Shown here piece by piece: positions 1-6,909 of a stretch of DNA of 11,131 bases. The position numbers and the translations under genes are program-made. The notes beneath the pieces are model-generated. The model saw nothing but the letters and a program-made list of their open reading frames with translations, was not told the DNA's origin and did not search any database. This stretch comes from SIG299 sp045593825 (lineage in GTDB: Bacteria > Bacillota > Clostridia > Lachnospirales > Lachnospiraceae), in NCBI GenBank assembly GCA_045593825.1, contig JAZNXI010000157.1, positions 1-11,131 of the forward strand, written 5' to 3'. How positions within the stretch are numbered: the stretch's first letter is position 1; every line of letters begins with the position of its first letter.

Positions 1-1
1 G

Positions 2-1633
2 GCAGATGCTACAGATTTAGAAAAAAAGGTTTACGGCTATTACGAGAAAAAACGTGATACTGTAATAAAAGGTCTTTCTGAGCATCTGGAATACGGAAGC
101 ACCCGTTTAAAGAGTAAACTCAGTGAATCCATGCAGGGATATTTATCTTATTTTATGTCCCAAATGATTGACTTAGGGCTTCTTTCTGACCAACGGATGG
201 ATTCTTCCGACAGTACTTATCAGTCTTATGTCAACGGAAGAATCAGTGCCGCAGAATTTTTAGCTTACAGTATAAATAAACAGTGGGTAGACTTAGATGC
301 GTTGGGAATTACGGGAGAATATCTCAGCACGGATGAAATCTATCATATTTTGCTGGAAGAAACCTTTCAGTCTTTATATAATAACAGGGAATTTGATTTA
401 AAGATTTACCGTGAACTGATTTTTAATGATAAATTACCGGGAAAAGAAATTTGTCTTTTATTATTCGAACAAAATGTGATAGAATATAATGAGCAGGATT
501 ATAACGACGTAAGACGAAGCAGAGTATCTGCCTATGAGTTTATGATGCAGAAGATTGCTAATGTTGAAATTACGCCGCAACAGCTTGCATTGGAACCATG
601 CAGCGGTACAATTACCCAAACAGATGTAAAAACCGGTGCGGTTACCGCATTAGTTTCTTACCCGAGTTATGATACCAATCAGCTTGCAAACAAAATTTCC
701 TGGGAATATTATTCCACCTTGCTGGATGACCGGTCAAATCCATTATATAACCGTGCTACGCAGCAAAGAACAACTACAGGTTCCACAATTAAAATGATGA
801 CATCTGTTTCCGGTTTGTTAAATGGAGTAATAAAAATCAATGAGACCATTTATGATAATGTTATTTTTGATAAAATTGTTCCATCTCCAAGCTGTCACTC
901 CAAGAAGGGACATAAGGAGCAGGATTTCTCCGATGCAATTATGAATTCCTGTAACTATTTCTTCTATGAAGTAGGTTTTCGCTTGGCAACAGACAAAAAC
1001 GGAAAGTATTCCGATAGTCTTGGTTTGTCCAAGCTTTCAGAAACCGCAAAATTATTTGGTTTTAACAGCACATCCGGAATAGAACTCGGTGAAGCAGAGC
1101 CTTCTTTTGCACAAACCGACGCAGTACGTTCTTCCATCGGTTACGGACATTCCTTTACTCCGTTACAGATTTCCAGATATGCAACCACACTTGCAACTAA
1201 GGGAACTTTATACAAGTACACCTTAATTGATAAAATTACCGATAAGGACGGAAAAGTAATCAAATCCTTATCCCCTGTGGTAGAAAATAAGATTACAGAC
1301 TTAAGTAACAAAGCCTGGAACAAAATTACAACAGGTATGGAAAATGTAATTCTTAAAAATTCTTCCACATTAAGAAAAGCATATGCAAATATTCCGGTTA
1401 CGGTAGCAGGCAAAACAGGTACAGCCCAGCAGGGTGCCAATATGCCGCCACATTCCGTGTTTGTTTCTTATGCACCATCCACTGAGCCTGAAATCAGTGT
1501 TGTGGCAGTAATTGCCAATGGTTATTCCGGTAATTATTCCGGATTGCTTTGCCGTGATGTTTACGGCTATTACTATAACGGAGAATTTCGTGAATTTTTA
1601 AATAAATCCGATAAGGAGGGAGAAGTTCAGTGA
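2..1633 (+). CDS. mrdA: Penicillin-binding protein 2, transpeptidase of cell elongation (5' end cut off by the window)
   Basis: Class B penicillin-binding protein that cross-links peptidoglycan on the outer face of the membrane, working with RodA. The frame is open from base 2, so the true start lies upstream; 543 residues are visible. All three transpeptidase motifs are present: SxxK as STIK (visible residues 261-264, bases 782-793, nucleophile Ser261), SxN as SCN (316-318, bases 947-955) and KTG followed by TA (471-473, bases 1412-1420). The first ~240 visible residues belong to the pedestal/linker region; the N-terminal membrane anchor is outside the window. It lies directly before minCDE and rodA, which favours PBP2 over the septal FtsI. 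The stop codon overlaps the GTG start of minC by 4 bases (GTGA). A SpoVD/FtsI-type assignment is the main alternative, less likely given the neighbours. Confidence 0.9.
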   Translation, partial: ADATDLEKKVYGYYEKKRDTVIKGLSEHLEYGSTRLKSKLSESMQGYLSYFMSQMIDLGLLSDQRMDSSDSTYQSYVNGRISAAEFLAYSINKQWVDLDALGITGEYLSTDEIYHILLEETFQSLYNNREFDLKIYRELIFNDKLPGKEICLLLFEQNVIEYNEQDYNDVRRSRVSAYEFMMQKIANVEITPQQLALEPCSGTITQTDVKTGAVTALVSYPSYDTNQLANKISWEYYSTLLDDRSNPLYNRATQQRTTTGSTIKMMTSVSGLLNGVIKINETIYDNVIFDKIVPSPSCHSKKGHKEQDFSDAIMNSCNYFFYEVGFRLATDKNGKYSDSLGLSKLSETAKLFGFNSTSGIELGEAEPSFAQTDAVRSSIGYGHSFTPLQISRYATTLATKGTLYKYTLIDKITDKDGKVIKSLSPVVENKITDLSNKAWNKITTGMENVILKNSSTLRKAYANIPVTVAGKTGTAQQGANMPPHSVFVSYAPSTEPEISVVAVIANGYSGNYSGLLCRDVYGYYYNGEFREFLNKSDKEGEVQ

Positions 1634-2292
1634 GTTCATCTGTCAAAATCAGAGGAAGTAAACATGGAATCAGTGTCAAACTGGATTCCGCAGCCTCTTA
1701 TGAAGACATTAAAAATGATGTGGCCTCAGAATTTATGGCCGCAGGTAAATTTTTAGGGGAAGAAAAACTGGCTGTTTGTTTTGAAGGCCGGTACCTGACA
1801 GAACAGCAGCAGGAAGAACTGGTGGATATTATTCATCAAAACTGCAATGTTCATATTGTCTGCATCATAGACCAGAATCCGGAACAGGAAAAAAAGTTCC
1901 AAAGAACAGTAGAACAAACCATGATGGAATTTGATGCATCCACAGGCCAGTTTTACAAAGGACATTTACGTTCCGGACAAGTATTAGAGTTCGAGCAAAG
2001 TGTCATTGTTATTGGTGATGTGAATCCGGGAGCAAGCATTATTTCCAAAGGAAACATAATCATTCTTGGTTCCCTTCGCGGCACCGCATATGCAGGGGCT
2101 TCCGGCAAAAAAAACTGTTTTATTGTAGCAATGGACATGCATCCGATTCAGCTTCGGATTGCAGATGTGTTTGCAAGAGCATCCGACAACGGAAAATCCA
2201 CAGTTTCCGAACCTCGAATTGCTTTTGTGGCAGACGAAAATATTTATATAGAACCACTTACCAAGTCGGTTCTTAATGATATTACACTTTAA
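1630..2292 (+). CDS. minC: Septum site-determining protein MinC
   Basis: FtsZ-assembly inhibitor recruited to the membrane by MinD. The protein is 220 residues, normal for MinC. Residues 1 to ~105 form the variable N-terminal FtsZ-inhibiting domain. The C-terminal beta-helix dimerisation and MinD-binding domain starts near residue 110 and carries the family signature GDVNPGA (129-135) followed by an IISKGNIIILGSLRGTAYAG-type stretch. The start is GTG, overlapping the mrdA stop by 4 bases, with a strong AAGGAGG ribosome-binding site at 1613-1619 inside the end of mrdA, so translation is probably coupled. minD follows after 23 bases. Identity is secure from the C-terminal signature and the minCDE order. 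Confidence 0.95.
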   Translation: MSSSVKIRGSKHGISVKLDSAASYEDIKNDVASEFMAAGKFLGEEKLAVCFEGRYLTEQQQEELVDIIHQNCNVHIVCIIDQNPEQEKKFQRTVEQTMMEFDASTGQFYKGHLRSGQVLEFEQSVIVIGDVNPGASIISKGNIIILGSLRGTAYAGASGKKNCFIVAMDMHPIQLRIADVFARASDNGKSTVSEPRIAFVADENIYIEPLTKSVLNDITL

Positions 2293-2315
2293 TTTATTTT
2301 GGAGGATTTCAAAGA

Positions 2316-3095
2316 ATGGGTGAAGTAATTGTAGTTACATCAGGTAAAGGCGGCGTTGGTAAAACCACCACAACCGCAAATGTAGGTACCGGCCTTGCAA
2401 AGCTCGGTATGAAAGTTGTTTTAATCGATACAGATATCGGTCTTCGTAACTTAGACGTTGTAATGGGTCTTGAAAACCGTATCGTATACAATCTGGTTGA
2501 TGTTATTGAAGGAAATTGTAAGATTAACCAGGCATTCATTAAGGTAAAGGGTTATGAAAATTTCTATCTGCTTCCATCCGCACAGACAAGAGATAAGACT
2601 TCCGTAACACCGGAGCAGATGAAGGAATTAACCGACCGCTTAAAGGAAAGCTTCGATTACGTATTAATCGACTGTCCTGCCGGTATTGAGCAAGGTTTCA
2701 AAAATGCGATTGCCGGTGCAACAAGAGCGTTGGTAGTAACCACACCTGAAGTTTCCGCGGTACGTGACGCCGACAGAATTATCGGTTTATTGGAAGCAAA
2801 TGAAATTACCAAGACAGAGCTTGTAGTAAACAGACTCCGTATCGACATGGTGAAACGTGGTGACATGTTATCCTGTGAGGATGTCCTTGAAATTTTATCC
2901 ATCAATCTCATTGGTGTGGTTCCTGATGATGAAAATATTATTGTATCTACAAACAACGGTGTTCCGCTTGTAGGCGATAATTCCATGGCAGGTAAGGCAT
3001 ACATGAATATTTGTCACAGAATTTTAGGCGAAGAAGTTCCATACCTTGACTTAAACAAAAAGGGTGGCTTATTCAGCAAACTGTTCAAAAAGTAA
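2316..3095 (+). CDS. minD: Septum site-determining ATPase MinD
   Basis: Membrane-associated ATPase of the ParA/MinD family that recruits MinC and is released from the membrane by MinE. It is 259 residues long. The deviant Walker A motif GKGGVGKTT is at residues 10-18 with signature Lys11 and Lys16. The switch I/Walker A' segment DTDIGLRNLD is near 38-47, and the Walker B segment VLIDCPAG near 116-123. The C-terminal GGLFSKLFKK (250-259) is a short amphipathic membrane-targeting helix with basic and bulky hydrophobic residues. A GGAGG ribosome-binding site at 2301-2305 precedes the ATG by 10 bases. All residues expected for an active ATPase are present. Confidence 0.97.
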   Translation: MGEVIVVTSGKGGVGKTTTTANVGTGLAKLGMKVVLIDTDIGLRNLDVVMGLENRIVYNLVDVIEGNCKINQAFIKVKGYENFYLLPSAQTRDKTSVTPEQMKELTDRLKESFDYVLIDCPAGIEQGFKNAIAGATRALVVTTPEVSAVRDADRIIGLLEANEITKTELVVNRLRIDMVKRGDMLSCEDVLEILSINLIGVVPDDENIIVSTNNGVPLVGDNSMAGKAYMNICHRILGEEVPYLDLNKKGGLFSKLFKK

Positions 3096-3114
3096 GAGAT
3101 GAGGAGAAGATAAA

Positions 3115-3387
3115 ATGGCATTCGCTGATTTTTTTAAGAAAAAACAATCCAGCAGTACAGCAAAAGACCGTTTAAAGCTGGTTTTAGTTTCTGACCGTGC
3201 CGGATGTTCCCCGGAAGTAATGGAAAAAATCAAAAATGATATTATTGCGGTTATTTCCAAGTACATAGAAATTGATTTGGATGGACTTGATATTAACATC
3301 AACTATAAGCCTGATCCGGAAACCGGTGTAGAAGGTCCTGCATTATTTGCAAACATCCCAATCAAGGATATGAAATCCAAGAAATAA
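3115..3387 (+). CDS. minE: Cell division topological specificity factor MinE
   Basis: Stimulates MinD ATPase activity and restricts MinCD to the poles, generally through Min oscillation. It has 90 residues, typical for MinE. The N-terminal MAFADFFKKK is the membrane-targeting helix. Residues ~12-28, including AKDRLKLVLVSDR, form the MinD-contact segment. The C-terminal topological-specificity domain begins near residue 33 with a helix containing IKNDIIAVISKYIEID. A GAGGAG ribosome-binding site lies about 10 bases before the ATG, and the gap from minD is 19 bases. The stop codon is embedded in the ribosome-binding site of rodA (AAGGA, 3386-3390). Confidence 0.95.
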   Translation: MAFADFFKKKQSSSTAKDRLKLVLVSDRAGCSPEVMEKIKNDIIAVISKYIEIDLDGLDININYKPDPETGVEGPALFANIPIKDMKSKK

Positions 3388-3399
3388 GGACTGTTTTAC

Positions 3400-4575
3400 A
3401 TGTTCAAAAAATTACGAGAATATGATTTTAGAAAATTCGACCTGGGGCTGTTGATTACAGCAATAATATTAGGTTCTATCGGAGCCTTTTTGCTGTTGAA
3501 GATTCCCGGAGTAATGAATCCGGAAGCAGCATCGTTAAAACAGCTTTTTGGCGTATTTTTCGGAGTTTGCCTGGCAATTTTTGTTTCCCTTTTTGATTAT
3601 CATTTTGTGGCAAAATTTTTTGTTCCGTTATATCTTATCAATTTTGTATTTTTGTTTCTTGTAAAATTTACAAAGTTCGGTATTGATGTTTACGGTGCAA
3701 AACGTTGGTTGGGAATTAAAGATTTTTTTCAATTTCAGCCTTCCGAAGTTACAAAAGTAATTATGCTGATTGTCATCGCAAAACTATTTGATTTATTAAA
3801 GGAGCGTCTTCACAAATTCACTACATTACTGATTGTAGGCATTGTAATGGCAATTCCTACCTTCCTTGTATTGATTCAGACAGACCTTTCTACTGCAATT
3901 GTTCTGTTCGGAAGCTTTGTAGTTATGGTGTTTGCATCCGGTTATTCTATGAAAATACTGGGTGTTGTTACCGCAGTAGCTGTTCCGGTAGTTTACGGCT
4001 TGTTCTGGTATATTTTGCAGCCAAATAACCTGCTGATAGAATATGAAATTATGAAGCCTTATCAGCAGAACAGAATTTTATCGTTATTAAATCCTGATAA
4101 TGCGGAATATACAGATTTGCTGTATCAGCAGGAAAATGCAGTGCAGGCTATGAGTTCCGGCGGTTTATTGGGAAAAACCTTCACCGGTGATACCGGAGTC
4201 CGCGGCACAGCCTATGTTCCGGTCGTGGAAAGTGATTTTATTTTCACCGGCATCGGAGAAGAATTTGGGTTTGTTGGCGCAGCTGTTGTAATTATTTTAT
4301 TTACATTTCTTGTTTTTCGCATTATGCTTGTTGCAAAACACGCATCCGATATTATGGGAAAGGTAATTGCATCCGGTGCGGCGGCAATCTTTATGTTTCA
4401 AACATTTATCAATATTGGAGTTGTCTCCATGATTTTACCGAATACGGGTATCCCGCTTCCGTTTGTCAGTAGTGGTTTGAGTTCCGTTGTCGGTTGTTAT
4501 TCAATGTTGGGGTTAGTATTAAATATTGCGATTAATACCGGCAAAAAACAGGTCCCGGAAAAAAGCCTGTTTTAA
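3400..4575 (+). CDS. rodA: Rod shape-determining protein RodA, SEDS peptidoglycan glycosyltransferase
   Basis: Polytopic SEDS-family glycosyltransferase that polymerises lipid II during side-wall elongation, paired with PBP2. It has 391 residues and about ten hydrophobic segments. Conserved SEDS landmarks are visible: KRWLG with Trp103, FQPSEVTK near 111-118, DLSTA near residue 163, and ESDFIF with Asp279, which lines up with the catalytic Asp of other RodA proteins (about 280 in Bacillus). The near-C-terminal signature is altered: family members usually have PFxSYGGSS, but here it is PFVSSGLSS, with Ser358 and Leu360 in place of Tyr and the second Gly. Separation from mrdA by minCDE is a usual clostridial layout. 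FtsW/SpoVE are alternatives within SEDS; the neighbours favour RodA. Confidence 0.92.
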   Translation: MFKKLREYDFRKFDLGLLITAIILGSIGAFLLLKIPGVMNPEAASLKQLFGVFFGVCLAIFVSLFDYHFVAKFFVPLYLINFVFLFLVKFTKFGIDVYGAKRWLGIKDFFQFQPSEVTKVIMLIVIAKLFDLLKERLHKFTTLLIVGIVMAIPTFLVLIQTDLSTAIVLFGSFVVMVFASGYSMKILGVVTAVAVPVVYGLFWYILQPNNLLIEYEIMKPYQQNRILSLLNPDNAEYTDLLYQQENAVQAMSSGGLLGKTFTGDTGVRGTAYVPVVESDFIFTGIGEEFGFVGAAVVIILFTFLVFRIMLVAKHASDIMGKVIASGAAAIFMFQTFINIGVVSMILPNTGIPLPFVSSGLSSVVGCYSMLGLVLNIAINTGKKQVPEKSLF

Positions 4576-4579
4576 TGCC
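4540..4579 (+). other. Hairpin spanning the end of rodA
   Basis: AAAACAGG (4545-4552) pairs perfectly with CCTGTTTT (4566-4573) around a 13-base loop. An outer GGCA (4540-4543) pairs with TGCC (4576-4579). The structure includes the rodA stop codon. Only four U residues close the inner stem and the run is followed by AATGCC, so it is not a convincing plus-strand intrinsic terminator. It may stabilise or separate the rodA and mgsA parts of the transcript, or be chance. Confidence 0.35.
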
Positions 4580-4607
4580 TAAAAAAGTAACTTAGGGGGT
4601 ATTACAA

Positions 4608-5006
4608 ATGAATATTGGATTAGTTGCCCATGATGCCAAGAAAAAACTGATGCAGAATTTCTGTGTAGCATACCGTGGAATTTTATGCAAACATGATTTA
4701 TATGCTACCGGCACAACGGGACGCCTGATTGAAGAGGTAACCAATCTTTCTATCCACAAATATTTAGCCGGACATCTTGGAGGACAGCAGCAGATGGGTG
4801 CGCAGATTGAAAATAACGAAATGGATCTTGTAATTTATTTACGCGACCCGCTTTCTCCCCAAAAGCACGAGCCGGATGTAAATAACATTATCAGCTTATG
4901 TGACGTGCACAATATTCCGTTTGCAACTAATTTAGCGTCTGCCGAGCTGATGATTAAGGCTTTGGATCGTGGAGATCTCGACTGGCGTGAATTATACAAA
5001 AGATAA
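4608..5006 (+). CDS. mgsA: Methylglyoxal synthase with Gln at the catalytic-base position
   Basis: The family converts dihydroxyacetone phosphate to methylglyoxal plus phosphate, a glycolysis bypass in the cytoplasm. The 132-residue protein aligns to E. coli MgsA without gaps at a constant offset of 11. Conserved residues include AHD (7-9, His8 = E. coli His19), phosphate-binding YATGTTG (32-38), RDPL (Asp80 = Asp91), His87 (= His98) and Asp90 in EPDV (= Asp101). The exception is Gln60 in HLGGQQQMG: E. coli and Bacillus have Asp here (GGDQQ; Asp71 in E. coli), described as the catalytic base. The codons at 4785-4793 are three consecutive CAG, so the reading is unambiguous. The fold assignment is firm; activity is less certain. 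A GGGGG-type ribosome-binding site lies at 4595-4599. Placement after rodA is a common clostridial order. Confidence 0.93.
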   Translation: MNIGLVAHDAKKKLMQNFCVAYRGILCKHDLYATGTTGRLIEEVTNLSIHKYLAGHLGGQQQMGAQIENNEMDLVIYLRDPLSPQKHEPDVNNIISLCDVHNIPFATNLASAELMIKALDRGDLDWRELYKR

Positions 5007-5012
5007 TATCAT

Positions 5013-6122
5013 ATGATACAAAAGAATGGATTAATACACAAAATAATATGGAGTTGTTTTGTTACCGGATGGTTATGCTTAACCGGTTGTGCAGCATCTG
5101 TTCCTACAAACGGACCTGTATCGCTATCTATAACTCCGGCTATCAGCAGAACGCCTACCGAAGCTATAATGCCAAGCGATGGTTCAAAGGAAATTACCGT
5201 TACACCGGCTGTTACAGCAACCTCAACACCAACACCGGTTGCAACCAATACGCCATCACCTACGCCAACATCAACACCGACGCCTTCTCCAACACCAACA
5301 GAAGTGCCGGTGTATGATAAAATTATTACGTGGGAAATCAGTAATACAACAGATCCGGATATTCCCGTAAAGGCAGCATTATTAGTTAATATTACAGATA
5401 ATACGGTAATATATTCCGATAATGCAACTAAGGTAATTTATCCTGCCAGTATTACAAAGCTTATGACAGCCTATGTGGCTTTATCAGAAAATATTGATTT
5501 AACCCAAACGGTAGTAATCAGTAAAACTGCAGTCACACCGGTAATACCAAGCGCAAAAATGTGTGGTTTTAAAGCAGGTGACCGGATTTTACTTAAGGAT
5601 TTGTTAGGGTGTATGTTGGTTTATTCCGGAAACGATACTTCCGTAGCATTAGCTGAACATATTTCCGGTTCTGAGGCGGATTATGTTGCGTTAATGAATC
5701 AAAAAGCAGAAGAGTTGGGCATGTTTTCTTCGTATTTTTGCAATTCCCACGGACTTCCGGACGATAATCATGTAACTTCTGCCTATGATATTTATTTAAT
5801 TATGCAAAAACTCTTTCATTTTGAAGAATTTCTTGGTATAATAGAGTTAGGTTCCATAAATGCAGATGTTTTAAGAGGAGATTCTTTAAAAACATTAAGT
5901 TTTACCTCTACCAACCAGTTCCTTTGGGGTACATATCAGTTACCGGAAGGAATCAAGTTGCTTGGAGGAAAAACCGGTACCACAAATAAAGCAGGTTGTT
6001 GTTTAACCTTATATGTACAGGACAAAAACGATAACTGCTATATTGCTGAAATATTTGGTGCGGCAGATTATGAAGCATTATATACTTCCATGATTCAGCT
6101 GCTTACCCATATTTCAGATTAA
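5013..6122 (+). CDS. Lipoprotein-type D-alanyl-D-alanine carboxypeptidase (PBP5 family, peptidase S11)
   Basis: Removes the terminal D-Ala from peptidoglycan stem peptides outside the membrane. Motifs: SITK (146-149, Ser146 nucleophile), SGN (205-207) and KTG (320-322), preceded by LLGG and followed by TT. The N-terminus is a short signal peptide with hydrophobic core ending in the lipobox LTGC (Cys26), so it is probably lipid-anchored. Residues ~63-98 are a Thr/Pro-rich spacer. The chain ends about 47 residues after KTG, so the C-terminal beta domain and amphipathic anchor helix of PBP5/DacA are absent and the lipid presumably replaces them. The first ATG (6 bases after the mgsA stop) is needed for the lipobox although no good ribosome-binding site precedes it, suggesting coupling to mgsA. 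The family is clear; a specific dac name is not justified. Confidence 0.9.
   Translation: MIQKNGLIHKIIWSCFVTGWLCLTGCAASVPTNGPVSLSITPAISRTPTEAIMPSDGSKEITVTPAVTATSTPTPVATNTPSPTPTSTPTPSPTPTEVPVYDKIITWEISNTTDPDIPVKAALLVNITDNTVIYSDNATKVIYPASITKLMTAYVALSENIDLTQTVVISKTAVTPVIPSAKMCGFKAGDRILLKDLLGCMLVYSGNDTSVALAEHISGSEADYVALMNQKAEELGMFSSYFCNSHGLPDDNHVTSAYDIYLIMQKLFHFEEFLGIIELGSINADVLRGDSLKTLSFTSTNQFLWGTYQLPEGIKLLGGKTGTTNKAGCCLTLYVQDKNDNCYIAEIFGAADYEALYTSMIQLLTHISD
5211..5306 (+). repeat. Low-complexity Thr/Pro codon tract inside the carboxypeptidase gene
   Basis: Degenerate ACA-CCA/ACG-CCT type codon repeats encode residues 67-98, rich in TPT, TPS and STP units. The tract links the lipidated N-terminus to the catalytic domain. 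Such tracts typically act as extended spacers across the wall and are prone to length variation by slippage. Confidence 0.8.
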
Positions 6123-6149
6123 TAAAACATACTTTTAAGGAGGACGGCT

Positions 6150-6569
6150 ATGATTCAGATTATTGCGGGTGAAAAAGGAAAAGGAAAAACAAAAATTCTT
6201 TTGGATAAGGCAAATGCAGAGGTTTTAACAACTACAGGCACATTGGCGTTCATCGACAAGAACAATCGCCATATGTATGAGTTAAACAACAAGATTCGTC
6301 TTATCAGTGCAAAGGACTATTTCGTAAATGATGCAAAGGAATTTGCAGGATTTATTGCCGGACTGATTTCCCAGGATAATGACCTTGCAAAGGTATATCT
6401 TGACGGTTTTCTTTCCATCGCACCAATGGACAATGATGAGTTTGCTCTTTTTATTGAAAAGCTTAACGCATTATCCAATGCTTATGATGTTGATTTCGTT
6501 ATCAGCATTTCCAGAGATGAATGTAACTTACCGGAAATTGCTAAGCCTTGCGTAATAGTTTCTCTTTAA
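6150..6569 (+). CDS. Small P-loop NTPase-like protein of unknown function
   Basis: A 139-residue protein opening with a Walker A motif, GEKGKGKT (residues 7-14, matching GxxxxGKT, with Lys13 and Thr14). A Walker B-like segment KVYLDGF (Asp85) follows a short predicted helix, and a late beta-strand VDFVISISRDE (115-123) resembles the sensor strand of P-loop folds. There is no signal peptide or membrane segment, so it is probably cytoplasmic. I believe related clostridial proteins are sometimes labelled twitching motility protein PilT, but PilT is far larger and its other motifs are absent here. An AAGGAGG ribosome-binding site (6137-6143) precedes the ATG by 6 bases. It is the last gene before the terminator. 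The nucleotide-binding fold is well supported; the role is unknown. Confidence 0.8.
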   Translation: MIQIIAGEKGKGKTKILLDKANAEVLTTTGTLAFIDKNNRHMYELNNKIRLISAKDYFVNDAKEFAGFIAGLISQDNDLAKVYLDGFLSIAPMDNDEFALFIEKLNALSNAYDVDFVISISRDECNLPEIAKPCVIVSL

Positions 6570-6590
6570 AATTAATTACATAGGAACAAA

Positions 6591-6631
6591 TGGCGGAAAC
6601 TTCAAAATAAGAAGTTTCCGCCAATTTTTTT
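6591..6631 (+). terminator. Intrinsic terminator closing the mrdA-min-rodA-mgsA operon
   Basis: A perfect 13-bp stem, TGGCGGAAACTTC (6591-6603) with GAAGTTTCCGCCA (6611-6623), a 7-base loop AAAATAA and a run of seven T (6625-6631). It lies 21 bases after the P-loop gene stop, and its T-run overlaps the stop codon of the convergent DUF378 gene. On the minus strand the stem is followed only by a short interrupted T stretch, so it should work best for rightward transcription and only weakly for the opposing gene. Confidence 0.95.
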
Positions 6632-6830
6632 ACATTTCGTTTTTTAAACGTCCAAAGTAGGAAAGTGCATAAAGACCGGAAACACCAACCAGTGCATATA
6701 CAATTCTTGAAAGAAGGCTCATGTCTCCAAACAACACTCTAACAAGATCAAAACCAAAGAAACCAATTAATCCCCAGTTAATTGCACCGATAATTACCAA
6801 TGCTAATGCAGCATAATCTAATATTTTCAT
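6630..6830 (-). CDS. DUF378 family small membrane protein
   Basis: A 66-residue hydrophobic protein with two predicted membrane segments (about 5-26 and 41-60) separated by a short loop. The family hallmark GAINWGLIGFFGFDLV is at residues 15-30. The DUF378 family has no established function that I know of. A strong ribosome-binding site, read on the minus strand as GAAAGGAGC (6838-6846), lies 7 bases before the ATG. It is the only minus-strand gene seen here, standing alone between two rightward operons, so it is probably monocistronic. Confidence 0.88.
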   Translation of the reverse strand: MKILDYAALALVIIGAINWGLIGFFGFDLVRVLFGDMSLLSRIVYALVGVSGLYALSYFGRLKNEM

Positions 6831-6880
6831 AAGAACAGCTCCTTTCTTAGATTCTTATAGACAGTATTTACATTTTTTGT

Positions 6881-6909
6881 TTGATATATTCAGAAAAAAA
6901 AGGTATAAT
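6881..6909 (+). promoter_or_regulatory. Sigma-A-type promoter of the HlyD-like/ylmE/sepF/ylmH/divIVA operon
   Basis: The -35 box TTGATA (6881-6886, one mismatch to TTGACA) and a perfect -10 box TATAAT (6904-6909) are separated by exactly 17 bases. Transcription would begin near 6916, leaving a leader of about 29 bases before the TTG start at 6945. No other equally good promoter is seen in the window. Confidence 0.85.

Noticed and set aside
29..1573. A 15-base direct repeat, GTTTACGGCTATTAC, at 29-43 and 1559-1573
   Set aside because: Both copies are in frame within mrdA and encode VYGYY. They are far apart with no shared flanks, so chance or shared short peptide use explains them better than a duplication or attachment site.
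1141..3302. Several 60-115-codon open frames antisense to mrdA, minC, minD and minE
   Set aside because: Each lies wholly opposite a well-supported gene, has no recognisable domain, and shows no convincing ribosome-binding site. They reflect codon bias of the real strand.
5048..5370. Open frames of 63-89 codons in the other two plus-strand frames over the 5' part of the carboxypeptidase gene
   Set aside because: They exist only because the Thr/Pro codon repeat has few stops in any frame. The translations are Asn/Tyr- or Gln/His-rich low complexity without start signals, while the main frame has a lipobox and all catalytic motifs.
5834..5842. Extended -10-like TGGTATAAT inside the carboxypeptidase gene, a possible internal promoter for the P-loop gene
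   Set aside because: The -35 position (TTTCAT) matches poorly, it lies about 300 bases before the next start, and TATAAT-like words are expected by chance in AT-rich coding DNA. A mapped transcript start near 5849 would revive it.
6150..6569. Naming the P-loop protein as twitching motility protein PilT
   Set aside because: PilT is a ~350-residue hexameric ATPase with Asp and His boxes; only a generic Walker A is shared here and no pilus genes are nearby.
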